Source: Streptomyces sp. f51 (lineage in GTDB: Bacteria; Actinomycetota; Actinomycetes; Streptomycetales; Streptomycetaceae). From it: a stretch of DNA of 64,000 nt. The notes beneath the pieces are model-generated. The model did no database searches and was not told the origin of the DNA. It saw nothing but the letters and a program-made list of their open reading frames with translations. The stretch spans positions 620,001 through 684,000 of the forward strand of contig NZ_CP149798.1 of NCBI RefSeq assembly GCF_037940415.1, read 5' to 3'. Both the position numbers and the translations under genes were made by a program. Below are positions 33,790 through 43,199 of the stretch, piece by piece (position 1 is the stretch's first letter; each line of letters begins with the position of its first letter).

Positions 33790-34854
33790 TCAGCTCGTCG
33801 GGATGGTCGTGGGAGTCGCTTCCGTCGCTTCGGGTGTGACGGCGGCCGAGGCCACGGGCGGGGCCGTGGGCGACGCGACGGGAGCGGCCGTGCTGGGCGC
33901 GGCCGTGCTGGGAGCCGCGGATGGGACCGCGGGAGTGGCCCGCCGGGGAACCGCGGGAGTGGCCGCCCGGGAAGGCGTCGAAGAGGCCGTCGGAGCGACC
34001 GTGGTCGAAGCCGCGGGGGACGCGTCCTTGTGGTGGAGCCTGTTGAACTCGGCCACGTTGCGCTGGTGTTCCGCGTAGCTGGCCGTGAAGCGGGTGTCGC
34101 CCCGCTTGACCGTGACGAAGTACAGCCAGTCACCCGCGGGCGGGTTGACGGCGACACGCATCGCCGCCTCGCCGGGGTTGGCGATCGGGGTGGGCGGCAG
34201 GCCCATGCGCCGATAGGAGTTGTAGGGGTTGTCGAGCCTGGTGTCCGCCTCGCTGGTGTTCAGCGTCGAGCGGTTCAGCGCGTAGTTGAGGGTCGAGTCC
34301 ATCTGGAGCGGCATACCGCGCTCCAGACGGTTGTAAATGACCCGGGCCACCTTGCCCATGTCCGCCTCGGTCGCGGCCTCCGCCTGCACGATGCTCGCCA
34401 CGGTGACCGCCTGATAGACGTTCATCGCGTTGCGCTGCGCGCCCGCCGCGATCGGAGCCCCGTTGAACTTCTTCTCGGCGGTGTCGACCATGAACCTGAG
34501 CAAGGACTCCGGAGTCGCCTTCGCGCCGATCGGATACGTCGCCGGGAAGAGATAGCCCTCGGGGTTGCCCCCGGCGTCGTTCGGGAGCTTGAGGTGGGCT
34601 TTCGCCAGGGACTTCCTGGTGGTGCCCGAGGGAATTCTGAGGGCCTTGTCGACGGCCGCGTAGACCTGTCCGGAACGCCAGCCCTCCGGGACGACGAGCG
34701 AGGTCGGGCGCCCGTCGTCGTCCCCCGCGCTCAGCAGCGGCACCGCCACGGCGGTGGCCGCCACGACGGCGCCGGTCGCGATGAGGGCGACTCGGCCCCG
34801 GCGCGTCAGTCGGATCGTGCTCCGTGGCGGAGTGTTCGTCTGCATAACGGGCAC
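33790..34854 (-). CDS. mltG: endolytic transglycosylase MltG-like protein
   Basis: A 354-residue membrane-anchored lytic transglycosylase that would cut nascent peptidoglycan. One transmembrane helix (about 21-43) precedes the YceG/MltG domain, with EGYLFPATYPI (about 100-110), the active-site segment ASIVQAEA (catalytic Glu159) and RVIYNRLERGMPLQMDSTLNYAL. The LysM-like part is short. The C-terminal 90 residues are low-complexity Ala/Thr/Pro/Val. No yrrK/ruvX or aroE neighbours, unlike the canonical mltG locus, so this is likely a second copy. It starts 35 bases after an ABC exporter gene and may be cotranscribed with it. Confidence 0.85.
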   Translation of the reverse strand: MPVMQTNTPPRSTIRLTRRGRVALIATGAVVAATAVAVPLLSAGDDDGRPTSLVVPEGWRSGQVYAAVDKALRIPSGTTRKSLAKAHLKLPNDAGGNPEGYLFPATYPIGAKATPESLLRFMVDTAEKKFNGAPIAAGAQRNAMNVYQAVTVASIVQAEAATEADMGKVARVIYNRLERGMPLQMDSTLNYALNRSTLNTSEADTRLDNPYNSYRRMGLPPTPIANPGEAAMRVAVNPPAGDWLYFVTVKRGDTRFTASYAEHQRNVAEFNRLHHKDASPAASTTVAPTASSTPSRAATPAVPRRATPAVPSAAPSTAAPSTAAPVASPTAPPVASAAVTPEATEATPTTIPTS

Positions 34855-34889
34855 GGTAACGCGCTATTGCCCGCAAACCCGGCATATCG

Positions 34890-36689
34890 TCATCTTGTCG
34901 GCTCCAGTTGGGCGTCCCGGTGGACGAGTGCGGCATAGCGTCCCTCCCCCGCCAGCAACTCCTCGTGCGTGCCGCGCTCGACGGCACGGCCCGAGTCGAG
35001 GACGACGATCTGATCGGCGCCTCGGATCGTGGACAGCCGGTGCGCGATGGTGAGCGTGGTGCGGTTGGCCGACAGGGCGTCGATGGCCTCCTGGACGGCG
35101 TGCTCGGTCCGGGTGTCCAGGGCGCTGGTCGCCTCGTCGAGGATGAGCACGGGCGGGTCGCGCAGGATGGTGCGGGCGATGGCGAGGCGCTGCTTCTCAC
35201 CGCCGGAGAACCGGTGCCCGCGTTCGCCGACGACCGTGTCGTACCCGTCGGGCAGCGAGGCTATGTGGTCGTGGATCTGGGCCGCCCGCGCCGCCGCGTG
35301 CAGTTCCTCGTCGGTGGCGTCGGGCTTGGCGAAGCGAAGGTTGTCGGCGACCGAGGCGTGGAAGAGGTACGTCTCCTGGGAGACCACGCCGACCGCGCGC
35401 GCGATGGTGTCGAAGTCGAGGTCCCGGACGTCGACCCCGTCGAGGGTCACCCGGCCGCCGGTGACGTCGTACAGCCGGGGCACCAGATAACTGAGCGTCG
35501 ACTTGCCCGAGCCGGTGGGACCGACGACGGCGAGGCTGCCGCCGGCCGGGACCGTGATGTCGATGCCTTCGAGGATCGGGGCACCCTTGTCGTCGTAGCG
35601 GAACTCGACGTCCTCGAAGCGGATCTCGCCCTTGACCTGGTCCAGGTGGACGGGGTTCTCGGGCTCGGTGATGTCGATGGGCAGGTCGAGATACTCGAAG
35701 ATGCGCTGGAACAGCGCGAGTGAGGTCTGGATCTGCACACCGGTGGACAGCAGGCTGACCGTCGGCCGGAACAGGCCCTGCTGGAGCGAGACGAACGCGA
35801 CGAGCGTGCCGATCGATATGGAGGGGCCGCCCAGTTGGAGGGCCACGCCCGCGGCCCAGTAGATGACGGCGGGCATGCCGGCCATGACGATGCCGATGAC
35901 CGACATGCGCCAGCGTCCGGCCATGTTCGACCTCACCTCGAGGTCGACCAGGCCCTCGGACTCCTCGGCGAAGGACTTCGTCAGCGAGTCGGCCCGGCCC
36001 ATCGTGCGCCCGAGCAGGATGCCGCTCACGGAGAGCGACTCGGTGACGGTGGCGGCCATCGCCGCCATCTGCTTCTGGCGCTGGGTGGTGATCCTCTTGC
36101 GTTCGTTGCCGACGCGGCGGCTGATCCACACGAAGACCGGCAGCAGGAGCAGGGAGACGACGGTCAGGCGCCAGTCGAGGGCCACCATCGCGACGATCGT
36201 GGCGACGACACTGGTGAGGTTGGAGACCAGCGAGGTGGCGGTCGAGGTGACGGTCGCCTGCATCCCGCCGATGTCGTTGGCGATGCGGGACTGGACCTCG
36301 CCCGTGCGCGTCCTGGTGAAGAACGCGAGCGACATGCGCTGGAGACGGCCGTAGACGGCGGTGCGCAGATCGTGCATCACGCGCTGGCCGACGGTGGTGG
36401 AGATCAGGGTCTGGAGGACGCCGAAGACACCGCTCAGGACGGCGCTCGCGATCATGCCGAGCGCGAGCAGGGTCAGCAGGCCCGTGCGCCCCTGCGGGAT
36501 CGCGGTGTCCAGGATCGCCTTCAGCAGGAAGGGGGTGGCCACGCCCACGAGGGACGCGGCGCCCACCAGCAGGCCGACGATCGCGAGACGGCCGCGGTAG
36601 GGCCGGAAGAGGCGGAGAATGCGCCGCACCTGCCGTGGTTGGTCCTTGTCGGCGGGTGGCGGGTTCCAGGTGGGCTGTTCGGGACGCAA
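34890..36689 (-). CDS. ABC exporter, fused permease and ATPase
   Basis: A 599-residue half-transporter. Six transmembrane helices occupy about 38-320, and the nucleotide-binding domain (about 355-590) is complete: Walker A GPTGSGKST, Q-loop VSQETYLF, signature FSGGEKQRLAIAR, Walker B VLILDEATSALD and H-loop AHRLST. It is therefore expected to work as a homodimer. Of the MsbA/multidrug type; substrate unknown. Translation probably starts at TTG 36689 after AGGAG. Divergent from a MarR regulator with a shared palindrome, the arrangement of many drug-inducible exporters. Confidence 0.9.
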   Translation of the reverse strand: MRPEQPTWNPPPADKDQPRQVRRILRLFRPYRGRLAIVGLLVGAASLVGVATPFLLKAILDTAIPQGRTGLLTLLALGMIASAVLSGVFGVLQTLISTTVGQRVMHDLRTAVYGRLQRMSLAFFTRTRTGEVQSRIANDIGGMQATVTSTATSLVSNLTSVVATIVAMVALDWRLTVVSLLLLPVFVWISRRVGNERKRITTQRQKQMAAMAATVTESLSVSGILLGRTMGRADSLTKSFAEESEGLVDLEVRSNMAGRWRMSVIGIVMAGMPAVIYWAAGVALQLGGPSISIGTLVAFVSLQQGLFRPTVSLLSTGVQIQTSLALFQRIFEYLDLPIDITEPENPVHLDQVKGEIRFEDVEFRYDDKGAPILEGIDITVPAGGSLAVVGPTGSGKSTLSYLVPRLYDVTGGRVTLDGVDVRDLDFDTIARAVGVVSQETYLFHASVADNLRFAKPDATDEELHAAARAAQIHDHIASLPDGYDTVVGERGHRFSGGEKQRLAIARTILRDPPVLILDEATSALDTRTEHAVQEAIDALSANRTTLTIAHRLSTIRGADQIVVLDSGRAVERGTHEELLAGEGRYAALVHRDAQLEPTR

Positions 36690-36795
36690 TGGACTCCTAG
36701 GAAACTGGGATGACAGGACATCGATGACGGCACCGCCGACGAAGGGGCATCGACGGCGGGGGCATCAATGAGGATCCGACGGCTGACGGATCCCG

Positions 36796-36824
36796 GTTCA
36801 TTGTTACCTATACTCACAATGAAC
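36796..36824. promoter_or_regulatory. MarR-type operator in the ABC/MarR divergent region
   Basis: GTTCATTGT-N11-ACAATGAAC, perfect nine-base arms in an AT-rich spot, 22 bases before the marR ATG. Symmetry and AT content fit a MarR dimer site that controls both genes. Confidence 0.7.
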
Positions 36825-36846
36825 GGCATCCTGATATTGTTCCCGC

Positions 36847-37302
36847 ATGACCACCCCCGATGCCGACGGCCTGCTCGCCGAGCAGCTGCTGCGTCTGACA
36901 CGCCGCGTGCACCGCATCCAGAAGCGCCATCTGGAGCAGCGCGAGCTGGGCATCACCCCCGCTCAGTCCCGGCTGCTGCGCACCCTCGCGCACTACGCCT
37001 CACCCCCTCGTATGGCCGATCTCGCGGAGCGTCTCGAAGTCGTGCCGCGTGCGGTGACCACGCTGGTCGACGGCCTGGAGGCGAGCGGCAAGGTGCGCCG
37101 GGTGCCGGATCCCACCAACCGCCGTGTGATCCGGATCGAGGTCACGGACGACGGACGCACGGCGCTCCGGGAGCTGCGCGCCGTGCGCCGGAGCGCCGCT
37201 GACGAGATCCTGGCTCCATTGACGGACGAGCAACGCGAGGTGCTCGGCGGGCTGCTGGACACCTTGGTCGACGGCATGCCGAGGGTGGAACACCGCTGCT
37301 GA
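36847..37302 (+). CDS. MarR-family transcriptional regulator
   Basis: A 151-residue winged-helix protein. The HTH is at about 55-80 (MADLAERLEVVPRAVTTLVDGLEASGKV), the wing contains VPDPTNRRVIRIEVT, and dimerisation helices lie at both ends. ATG 36847 follows directly after the palindrome at 36796-36824. Divergent from the ABC exporter, its likely target. Confidence 0.92.
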   Translation: MTTPDADGLLAEQLLRLTRRVHRIQKRHLEQRELGITPAQSRLLRTLAHYASPPRMADLAERLEVVPRAVTTLVDGLEASGKVRRVPDPTNRRVIRIEVTDDGRTALRELRAVRRSAADEILAPLTDEQREVLGGLLDTLVDGMPRVEHRC

Positions 37303-37437
37303 GCGGACTCGCGGCGGTACACCTCTCCTGAAGCCGGTCCGACCGGACCGAAGGCGCCGTCGGTCTCGGCGGCCGCACGGACGTCCGCGCGGCCGGTCAG
37401 GGCCGCGTTGCTCGGCGAGCGTGTGAGGAGTGGTCCG

Positions 37438-40374
37438 ATGCCTCTGCTGGAGCCCGACCCCGACCGTCTGCGCCCCGACGCGCAGCCCGGGGGACCGGCG
37501 GCCGACCGGGTCCCCGAGGACCGGGCCGGGGGGACTCCCGAGCCGCTGCGCGGCGAGCTGACCGCCCTGCTCGGCGCCGACAACGTGCTGACCGGGATCT
37601 CCGACCTCGTGCGTTACGCCTCCGACGCCAGCCCCTACCGCTTCGTGCCGCGGGTGGTGGTGGTCCCGGAGGACATCGACGACGTCTCGGCCGTGCTCTC
37701 GTACGCCCACGGCCGTAACCGCGACGTGGTCTTCCGGGCGGCCGGCACCTCGCTCAACGGCCAGGCGCAGGGCGAGGACATCCTCGTCGACGTCCGCCGG
37801 CACTGGACAGGCGTCGAGGTCCTGGACGGCGGAGCGCGGGTCCGGATCGCTCCCGGCACGACCGTCGCCCGGGTCAACGCCGCGCTCGTGCGGCACGGGC
37901 GCGTGCTCGGCCCCGATCCGGCCAGCGCGATCGCCTGCACGGTCGGAGGCGTGGTCGCGAACAACGCCTCGGGCATGACGGCCGGCACCACCCGCAACGC
38001 GTACGTCACCCTGGCCTCGCTCACGTTCGTCCTGCCGTCCGGCACGGTCGTGGACACGGCCGAACCGGACGCCGACGAGCGGCTGGAGCGAGCGGAACCG
38101 GCCCTGTGCGCCGGTCTCCTGGCGCTCAAGGCGGAGATCGAGGCGGACGCCGGGCTGGTCGACCGCATCCGGGCCAAGTACGCGATCAAGAACACCAACG
38201 GCTATCGCCTGGACGCCTTCCTGGACGGATCGACGCCCGTCGAGATCCTGCGCGGTCTGATGGTCGGCTCGCAGGGCACCTTCGGGTTCATCTCGGAGGT
38301 CGTGTTCGACACCCTGCCGCTGGACCGCCGGGTCTCCGCCGCGCTGCTCTTCTTCGCGTCGTTGCCGGCTGCGGCCGCCGCCGTGCCGCCGCTCACCGCC
38401 GCGGGCGCCTCGGCCGTCGAGCTGATGGACGGCAACACCCTGCGCGCCTCGGTGGCCGTCGAGGGCGTGCCCGGGGACTGGGCCGACCTGCCCGGCCCGA
38501 CGGCCGCGCTGCTCGTGGAGTTCCGCGCCCCCGACGAGGCCGCGCAGGAGGCGTACGAGGAGCGGGCCCGCGCGGTGCTGGACGGCCTTCCGCTGGTGGC
38601 GCCGGTGCCCTCGGTGACGAACTCGCTCACCCGGGACCGGCGGACCGTCGCCGGATACTGGAACGCCCCCAAGGCGTTCGTCACGGCGGTCGGCGGCGCG
38701 CGGCCTTCCGGCACGACCCTCATCACGGAGGACTTCGCGGTACCGCCCGGGCGGCTCGCCGAGGCATGTGAGGCGCTGCTGGACCTCCAGGGCCGGCACG
38801 GCTTCGACGCCGCCGTCGCCGGGCACGCCGCCCACGGCAATCTGCACTTCCTGCTGGCCTTCGACGCCTCCGAGCCCGCCGACGTGGAACGGTACGCCTC
38901 CTTCATGGACGCGTTCTGCCGGCTCACCGTCGAACGCTTCGACGGCTCCCTGAAGGCCGAACACGCCACCGGGCGCAACATCGCGCCCTTCCTGGAGCTC
39001 GAATGGGGGCCCAGGGCCACGGAGTTGATGTGGCGTACGAAACGGCTGATCGACCCGGCCGGCGTGCTCGCGCCCCGCGTCGTGCTCGACCGTGATCCGC
39101 GTGCGCACGTCCGGGGCCTCAAGACGATCCCGCGGATCGAGGCGATCGCCGACCCCTGCATCGAGTGCGGTTTCTGCGAACCGACCTGTCCGAGCCAGGA
39201 CCTGACGACCACACCACGCCAACGGATCGTGCTGCGCCGCGAGATGACACGCCAGCCCGACGGTTCACCGGTCCGGAACGGGCTCCTGGACGCCTACGGA
39301 TACGACGCCGTGGACACCTGCGCGGGCGACTCGACCTGCAAGCTGGCCTGCCCTGTCGGCATCGACACGGGGGCTCTGATGAAGACGTTCCGGCACGCTC
39401 GGCACGCGCCGCGCGAGGAGAGGGCGGCCGCGTTCGCCGCGCGGCACTTCCGGGCGCTCGAAGTCTCCCTGCGACTGGCCGTCGCCGCCGCGGACCGGAT
39501 CGGCGACCGGCGGGTGAACGCCATGACGAGGGCGGCCCGCAAGGTCGTACGCCCCGATCTCGTGCCCGAATGGCTGCCGCGGATGCCCGGGCCCGCGCCC
39601 TCCGCCATGCCCCGCACCGCGCGCGTGGGCGCGGTCGCCGTCTACTACCCGGCGTGCGTCAACCGCGTCTTCGGCAGTCCGGGAGACGTGTCGCTCGCGC
39701 GCGCCGTCGTCGCGGTCTCCGAGCGCGCGGGACGGCCGGTGTGGATTCCGGACGACGTACGGGGCACGTGCTGCGCGACGATCTGGCACTCCAAGGGGTA
39801 CGACGCGGGCAACGCGGTGATGGCCAACCGCATCGTCGAGGCGGCCTGGGGCTGGACCGCCGGCGGCAGACTGCCCCTGGTCGTGGACGCCTCGTCGTGC
39901 ACCCTCGGGATCGCGCGCGAGGTCGTGCCGTATCTGACCGCCGAAAACCGGGAGTTGCACGCCGAACTGCGGGTCGTCGACTCGCTGGTGTGGGCCGCCG
40001 AGGAACTGCTCCCCCACCTCACGGTGCACCGCACCCTCGGCTCCGCCGTCCTCCATCCCACCTGCTCCATGCGGCACTTGGGAGACGAGGCACAGCTGCG
40101 CGCGGTCGCCGAGGCATGTGCGGACGAGGTGGTCGTTCCCGACGACGCTGAGTGCTGTGCCTTCGCGGGCGACCGCGGCATGCTCCACAGGGAACTCACC
40201 GAGTCGGCCACCCGCGAGGAGGCGGCGTTCGTGACCTCGCGCGCGTTCGACGCCCACCTCTCGGCCAACCGGATGTGCGAGGTGGGCATGGATCACACGA
40301 CGGGCCGCGACTACCGCTCCGCCCTCCTGGCACTGGAACACGCCACCCGCCCAACCACGCCGGACACGACCTAG
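37438..40374 (+). CDS. FAD/Fe-S D-lactate dehydrogenase-like oxidoreductase
   Basis: A 978-residue fusion. An FAD-binding PCMH domain (about 50-285; GTSLNGQAQGED and VANNASGM contact the flavin), a GlcD-type C-terminal domain (about 290-555), and a 4Fe-4S ferredoxin domain with Cys574, 577, 580 and 584 and Cys628, 634 and 638. A CCG (cysteine-rich) electron-transfer domain follows, with CTLGIA, HPTCSMRHLG and AECCAFAGDRG. This single-chain layout matches quinone-linked D-lactate or D-2-hydroxyacid dehydrogenases (Dld-II/GlcDF type). ATG 37438 has GAGGAG upstream. It ends in a four-base CTAG overlap with the convergent lipoprotein gene. Confidence 0.88.
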   Translation: MPLLEPDPDRLRPDAQPGGPAADRVPEDRAGGTPEPLRGELTALLGADNVLTGISDLVRYASDASPYRFVPRVVVVPEDIDDVSAVLSYAHGRNRDVVFRAAGTSLNGQAQGEDILVDVRRHWTGVEVLDGGARVRIAPGTTVARVNAALVRHGRVLGPDPASAIACTVGGVVANNASGMTAGTTRNAYVTLASLTFVLPSGTVVDTAEPDADERLERAEPALCAGLLALKAEIEADAGLVDRIRAKYAIKNTNGYRLDAFLDGSTPVEILRGLMVGSQGTFGFISEVVFDTLPLDRRVSAALLFFASLPAAAAAVPPLTAAGASAVELMDGNTLRASVAVEGVPGDWADLPGPTAALLVEFRAPDEAAQEAYEERARAVLDGLPLVAPVPSVTNSLTRDRRTVAGYWNAPKAFVTAVGGARPSGTTLITEDFAVPPGRLAEACEALLDLQGRHGFDAAVAGHAAHGNLHFLLAFDASEPADVERYASFMDAFCRLTVERFDGSLKAEHATGRNIAPFLELEWGPRATELMWRTKRLIDPAGVLAPRVVLDRDPRAHVRGLKTIPRIEAIADPCIECGFCEPTCPSQDLTTTPRQRIVLRREMTRQPDGSPVRNGLLDAYGYDAVDTCAGDSTCKLACPVGIDTGALMKTFRHARHAPREERAAAFAARHFRALEVSLRLAVAAADRIGDRRVNAMTRAARKVVRPDLVPEWLPRMPGPAPSAMPRTARVGAVAVYYPACVNRVFGSPGDVSLARAVVAVSERAGRPVWIPDDVRGTCCATIWHSKGYDAGNAVMANRIVEAAWGWTAGGRLPLVVDASSCTLGIAREVVPYLTAENRELHAELRVVDSLVWAAEELLPHLTVHRTLGSAVLHPTCSMRHLGDEAQLRAVAEACADEVVVPDDAECCAFAGDRGMLHRELTESATREEAAFVTSRAFDAHLSANRMCEVGMDHTTGRDYRSALLALEHATRPTTPDTT

Positions 40375-41126
40375 GCCTTCAGGTCGGCCTTGTCCCCCAT
40401 CACCACCACGGGGTGCTGCTCCGGGTCGAGGGTGCGCAGGAGGTACTCCATGGCCGACTTGGGCAGGCTCACGCACGCGGACGTGCCGCTGCCGTGGTCC
40501 AGGTGCAGCCAGATGCCGCCGCCCTTGTCGTCGCCCCAGGGCCGGGTCGGATCGTCCGGCGGATTGCCCTTGAGGCGGTTGTAGTCGATGGCGATGACGT
40601 AGTCGAAGTCGTGCCAGTGCGACTTCGCCCAGTAGTGCGGGGCCTGGAACGTCTCCGACTGGGTGTACGGCAGCCGGGCGCCCGGATCGTCGAGCACGCC
40701 ACCGGCGTCGCTCAGTGTGTACACACCGACGGGACTGCGTTTGTCGTCCTCGTGGTGGTCCCCGGTCCAGCCCTTCTTCCCGTTGTGCGCGGCCCAGCTG
40801 CGTGTCTTCTCCCAGTGCGCACCGGACTTCGTGTACAGCACGGCCGTGGAGTCCGCGGAGTCCTTGCCCTCGCCGTACACCGCCAGGACCTGGCGGGAGT
40901 CGGAGGGGATCCGCCGCTGGAGCCGGTCGCCCACGTCCGGGATGCGCGTCGGGTCCATGGCGGGCGCACTCTTTCGGGCGATCCCTCCGGGAGCCCCCGC
41001 ATGGCCCTTCATCTCGCCGCCGCCTCCGCCCTCCGCGCCACAGGCCGAGAGGGTGACCGCGATCGCCCCGCAGACCATGGCCGCGAGCCCCGTACGCATC
41101 GCACCGTTCTTTCGCATGCCGCCCAT
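40371..41126 (-). CDS. L,D-transpeptidase-like lipoprotein
   Basis: A 251-residue secreted protein. A signal peptide ends in the lipobox LSAC (Cys29), followed by a Gly-rich linker and a YkuD-like catalytic domain. The motif HLDHGSGTSACVSLP puts His211 and Cys218 in the HG-SxGC-type active site, but the canonical HGC-H/N ending is modified to TSACVS. It is often annotated as a hypothetical or L,D-peptidase family protein. Role in peptidoglycan cross-linking is inferred. An ATG at 41117 (removing three residues) may be the true start. Its last four bases overlap the end of the D-lactate dehydrogenase gene. Confidence 0.78.
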   Translation of the reverse strand: MGGMRKNGAMRTGLAAMVCGAIAVTLSACGAEGGGGGEMKGHAGAPGGIARKSAPAMDPTRIPDVGDRLQRRIPSDSRQVLAVYGEGKDSADSTAVLYTKSGAHWEKTRSWAAHNGKKGWTGDHHEDDKRSPVGVYTLSDAGGVLDDPGARLPYTQSETFQAPHYWAKSHWHDFDYVIAIDYNRLKGNPPDDPTRPWGDDKGGGIWLHLDHGSGTSACVSLPKSAMEYLLRTLDPEQHPVVVMGDKADLKA

Positions 41127-41333
41127 CCTGCACCAGGTATCGGGCGAATCGCCCGCCCCACCCGTCCCGGCCCGTCGCCGTCACCCCGGGCCGGTTCCTT
41201 CCGCCGGAGCGGAAAACCGTTTGCTTTCGACCACGCCGCGACGCGAACCTTTCACGGTTTGCTGCCGGCCCCCGGCCACGGCTGCCGGATTCCGTCGCAC
41301 TCTCCATCGCCTGACACGAGCCACTGGGACGTC

Positions 41334-43199
41334 ATGCAGATCCAAGACCTTCCGTATCCCGATCCGGGTGTGCCCGACGCACGCTCAGGTCCCCGATTCC
41401 TGTGGTGGTTGGGACGGAATCAGCTCGGCGGACAGTTCAAGGCGTTGGCCTGGGGGCTGCTGCACTTCCTGGCCGTGTCCGCGCTGCCGTTCTGCGTCGG
41501 CCTCGCCGTCCAGTCCGTCGTCGACCGCTCCGGCACCCGGCTGGCTCTTACCGGAGCGCTGATGGCCGCGTGCGGCGCGTGCATCGCCCTGGGCGAACTC
41601 ATGCTGCACCGCACCGCCGTCACCAACTGGATCACCGCGGCGGCGCGCGTCCAGCAGCTGCTGGCCCGCAGAACCGCGCTGCTCGGCTCCGCGCTCACCC
41701 GGCGCGTCGCGGCGGGCGAGGTGGTCGCGGTCTCCACCGGCGACGTCGAGAAGATCGGCTGGTTCGTGGAGGCCGTGTCCCGCTTCACGGCGGCCGCGGT
41801 GACGGTCGTGGTGGTGTGTGTGGCGCTGACCGTCTACCAGCCGGCCCTGGGGGTGATCGTCGCCGTGGGCGTACCGGTGCTGGCGGTGGCCGTACTGCCG
41901 CTGCTGCCCCGTGCCACCCGGCGCGCCGACTTCCAGCGGGAGAAGGCGGGCCGGGCCACCGAGCTGGCCTCCGACACCGTGGCGGGCCTGCGGGTGCTGC
42001 GCGGAATCGGCGGCGAGGAACTCTTCCTCGACCGCTACCGCCGCGCCTCGCAGGAGGTCCGCCGGGCCGCCGTACGCAGCGCGCGCATGTGGGCGCTGAT
42101 CTCGGCGATCCAGGTGCTTCTGCCCGGTCTGCTGATGATCGCCGTCGTCTGGCGGGGCGTGCAGCTGGCCCGGGACGGCCGGATCGAGGTCGGCGAACTC
42201 GTCACCGTGTACAGCGCGGTCATGCTGCTCACCTACCCCTTGCGCCATTTCGAGGAAATCGCCATGGCCTACTCCTTCTCTCGCCCGTCGGCCAGGCGAG
42301 CGGCACGGGTGCTGTCCCTCGAACGGGCCATGGACAGCGGCGGTTCACTCGCCGGGCAGGTGCCGAGCGGCGATCTGTACGACCCGGTGACCGGTCTGCT
42401 CGCTCCCTCGGGCAGGTTCACCGCCGTGGTCTGCGGTGATCCGGACGCGGCGGGCCTGCTGGCCGAACGGCTCGGCGGCCATGCCTCCGAACCGACCGAG
42501 GAGAGGCCCGACGGCGCGCCGAAGACCGCGTCGGTGGTCCTCGGGGGCGTGCCGCTGGACGAGCTGCCTCTGGAGTGCGCCCGCACCGCCGTCCTCGTCC
42601 AGGACAAGGACCCGGTGCTGCTGTCCGGCTCCCTGAGCGAACTGCTCGACGTGCCCGCGTCAGGTCTCGTGAGCGCCGAGGCGGCCCTGTCCGCCGCGCA
42701 GTGCGGCGACGTGCTGGAAGCTCTCGCCCAGGGCTCGCTCGGCGCGGAGGATGCGATGGAAGCGCGCGTCACCGAGCGCGGGCGCTCCCTGTCCGGTGGC
42801 CAGCGCCAGCGTCTCGCGCTGGCCCGGTCCCTGATCACGGACCCGGAGGTACTCGTCCTGGACGAGCCCACGTCCGCCGTCGACTCGCACACCGAGGCCC
42901 GGATCGCCGATGGGGTGCGCTCCCTGCGCGCCGGGCGCACGACCGTGGTCTTCACCTCGTCCCCGCTGCTCCTGGACCACGCGGACCGGGTCGTCCTGGT
43001 CCATGAGGGCGAGGTCGCCGCGGTGGGTCTGCACCGCGAGCTGGTGCAGAGCGAGCCGCGGTACCGGGCCGTGGTGACCCGGGAGACCGAGGAGGGGGCC
43101 GCCGGAGAACTCACGGGCCGGGCTCCTCTCGGCGAGGTGACCGCGGACGACGAGGCCGTCCTTGACGGCGTACTGGAAGAGATCGAGGAGAAGGCATGA
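41334..43199 (+). CDS. ABC exporter subunit A with degenerate Walker A
   Basis: A 621-residue half-transporter, six transmembrane helices (about 38-310) plus an ATPase domain. The signature LSGGQ (486-490), Walker B VLVLDE (506-511) and Q-loop Gln423 are normal. The Walker A position reads CGDPDAAGLL (367-376), with no GKS/T lysine, and the H-loop His is replaced in TSSPLL (541-546). The partner has the reverse defects, so this subunit supplies only the signature half of the one competent site. ATG 41334; it overlaps the partner by four bases (ATGA). Confidence 0.88.
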   Translation: MQIQDLPYPDPGVPDARSGPRFLWWLGRNQLGGQFKALAWGLLHFLAVSALPFCVGLAVQSVVDRSGTRLALTGALMAACGACIALGELMLHRTAVTNWITAAARVQQLLARRTALLGSALTRRVAAGEVVAVSTGDVEKIGWFVEAVSRFTAAAVTVVVVCVALTVYQPALGVIVAVGVPVLAVAVLPLLPRATRRADFQREKAGRATELASDTVAGLRVLRGIGGEELFLDRYRRASQEVRRAAVRSARMWALISAIQVLLPGLLMIAVVWRGVQLARDGRIEVGELVTVYSAVMLLTYPLRHFEEIAMAYSFSRPSARRAARVLSLERAMDSGGSLAGQVPSGDLYDPVTGLLAPSGRFTAVVCGDPDAAGLLAERLGGHASEPTEERPDGAPKTASVVLGGVPLDELPLECARTAVLVQDKDPVLLSGSLSELLDVPASGLVSAEAALSAAQCGDVLEALAQGSLGAEDAMEARVTERGRSLSGGQRQRLALARSLITDPEVLVLDEPTSAVDSHTEARIADGVRSLRAGRTTVVFTSSPLLLDHADRVVLVHEGEVAAVGLHRELVQSEPRYRAVVTRETEEGAAGELTGRAPLGEVTADDEAVLDGVLEEIEEKA

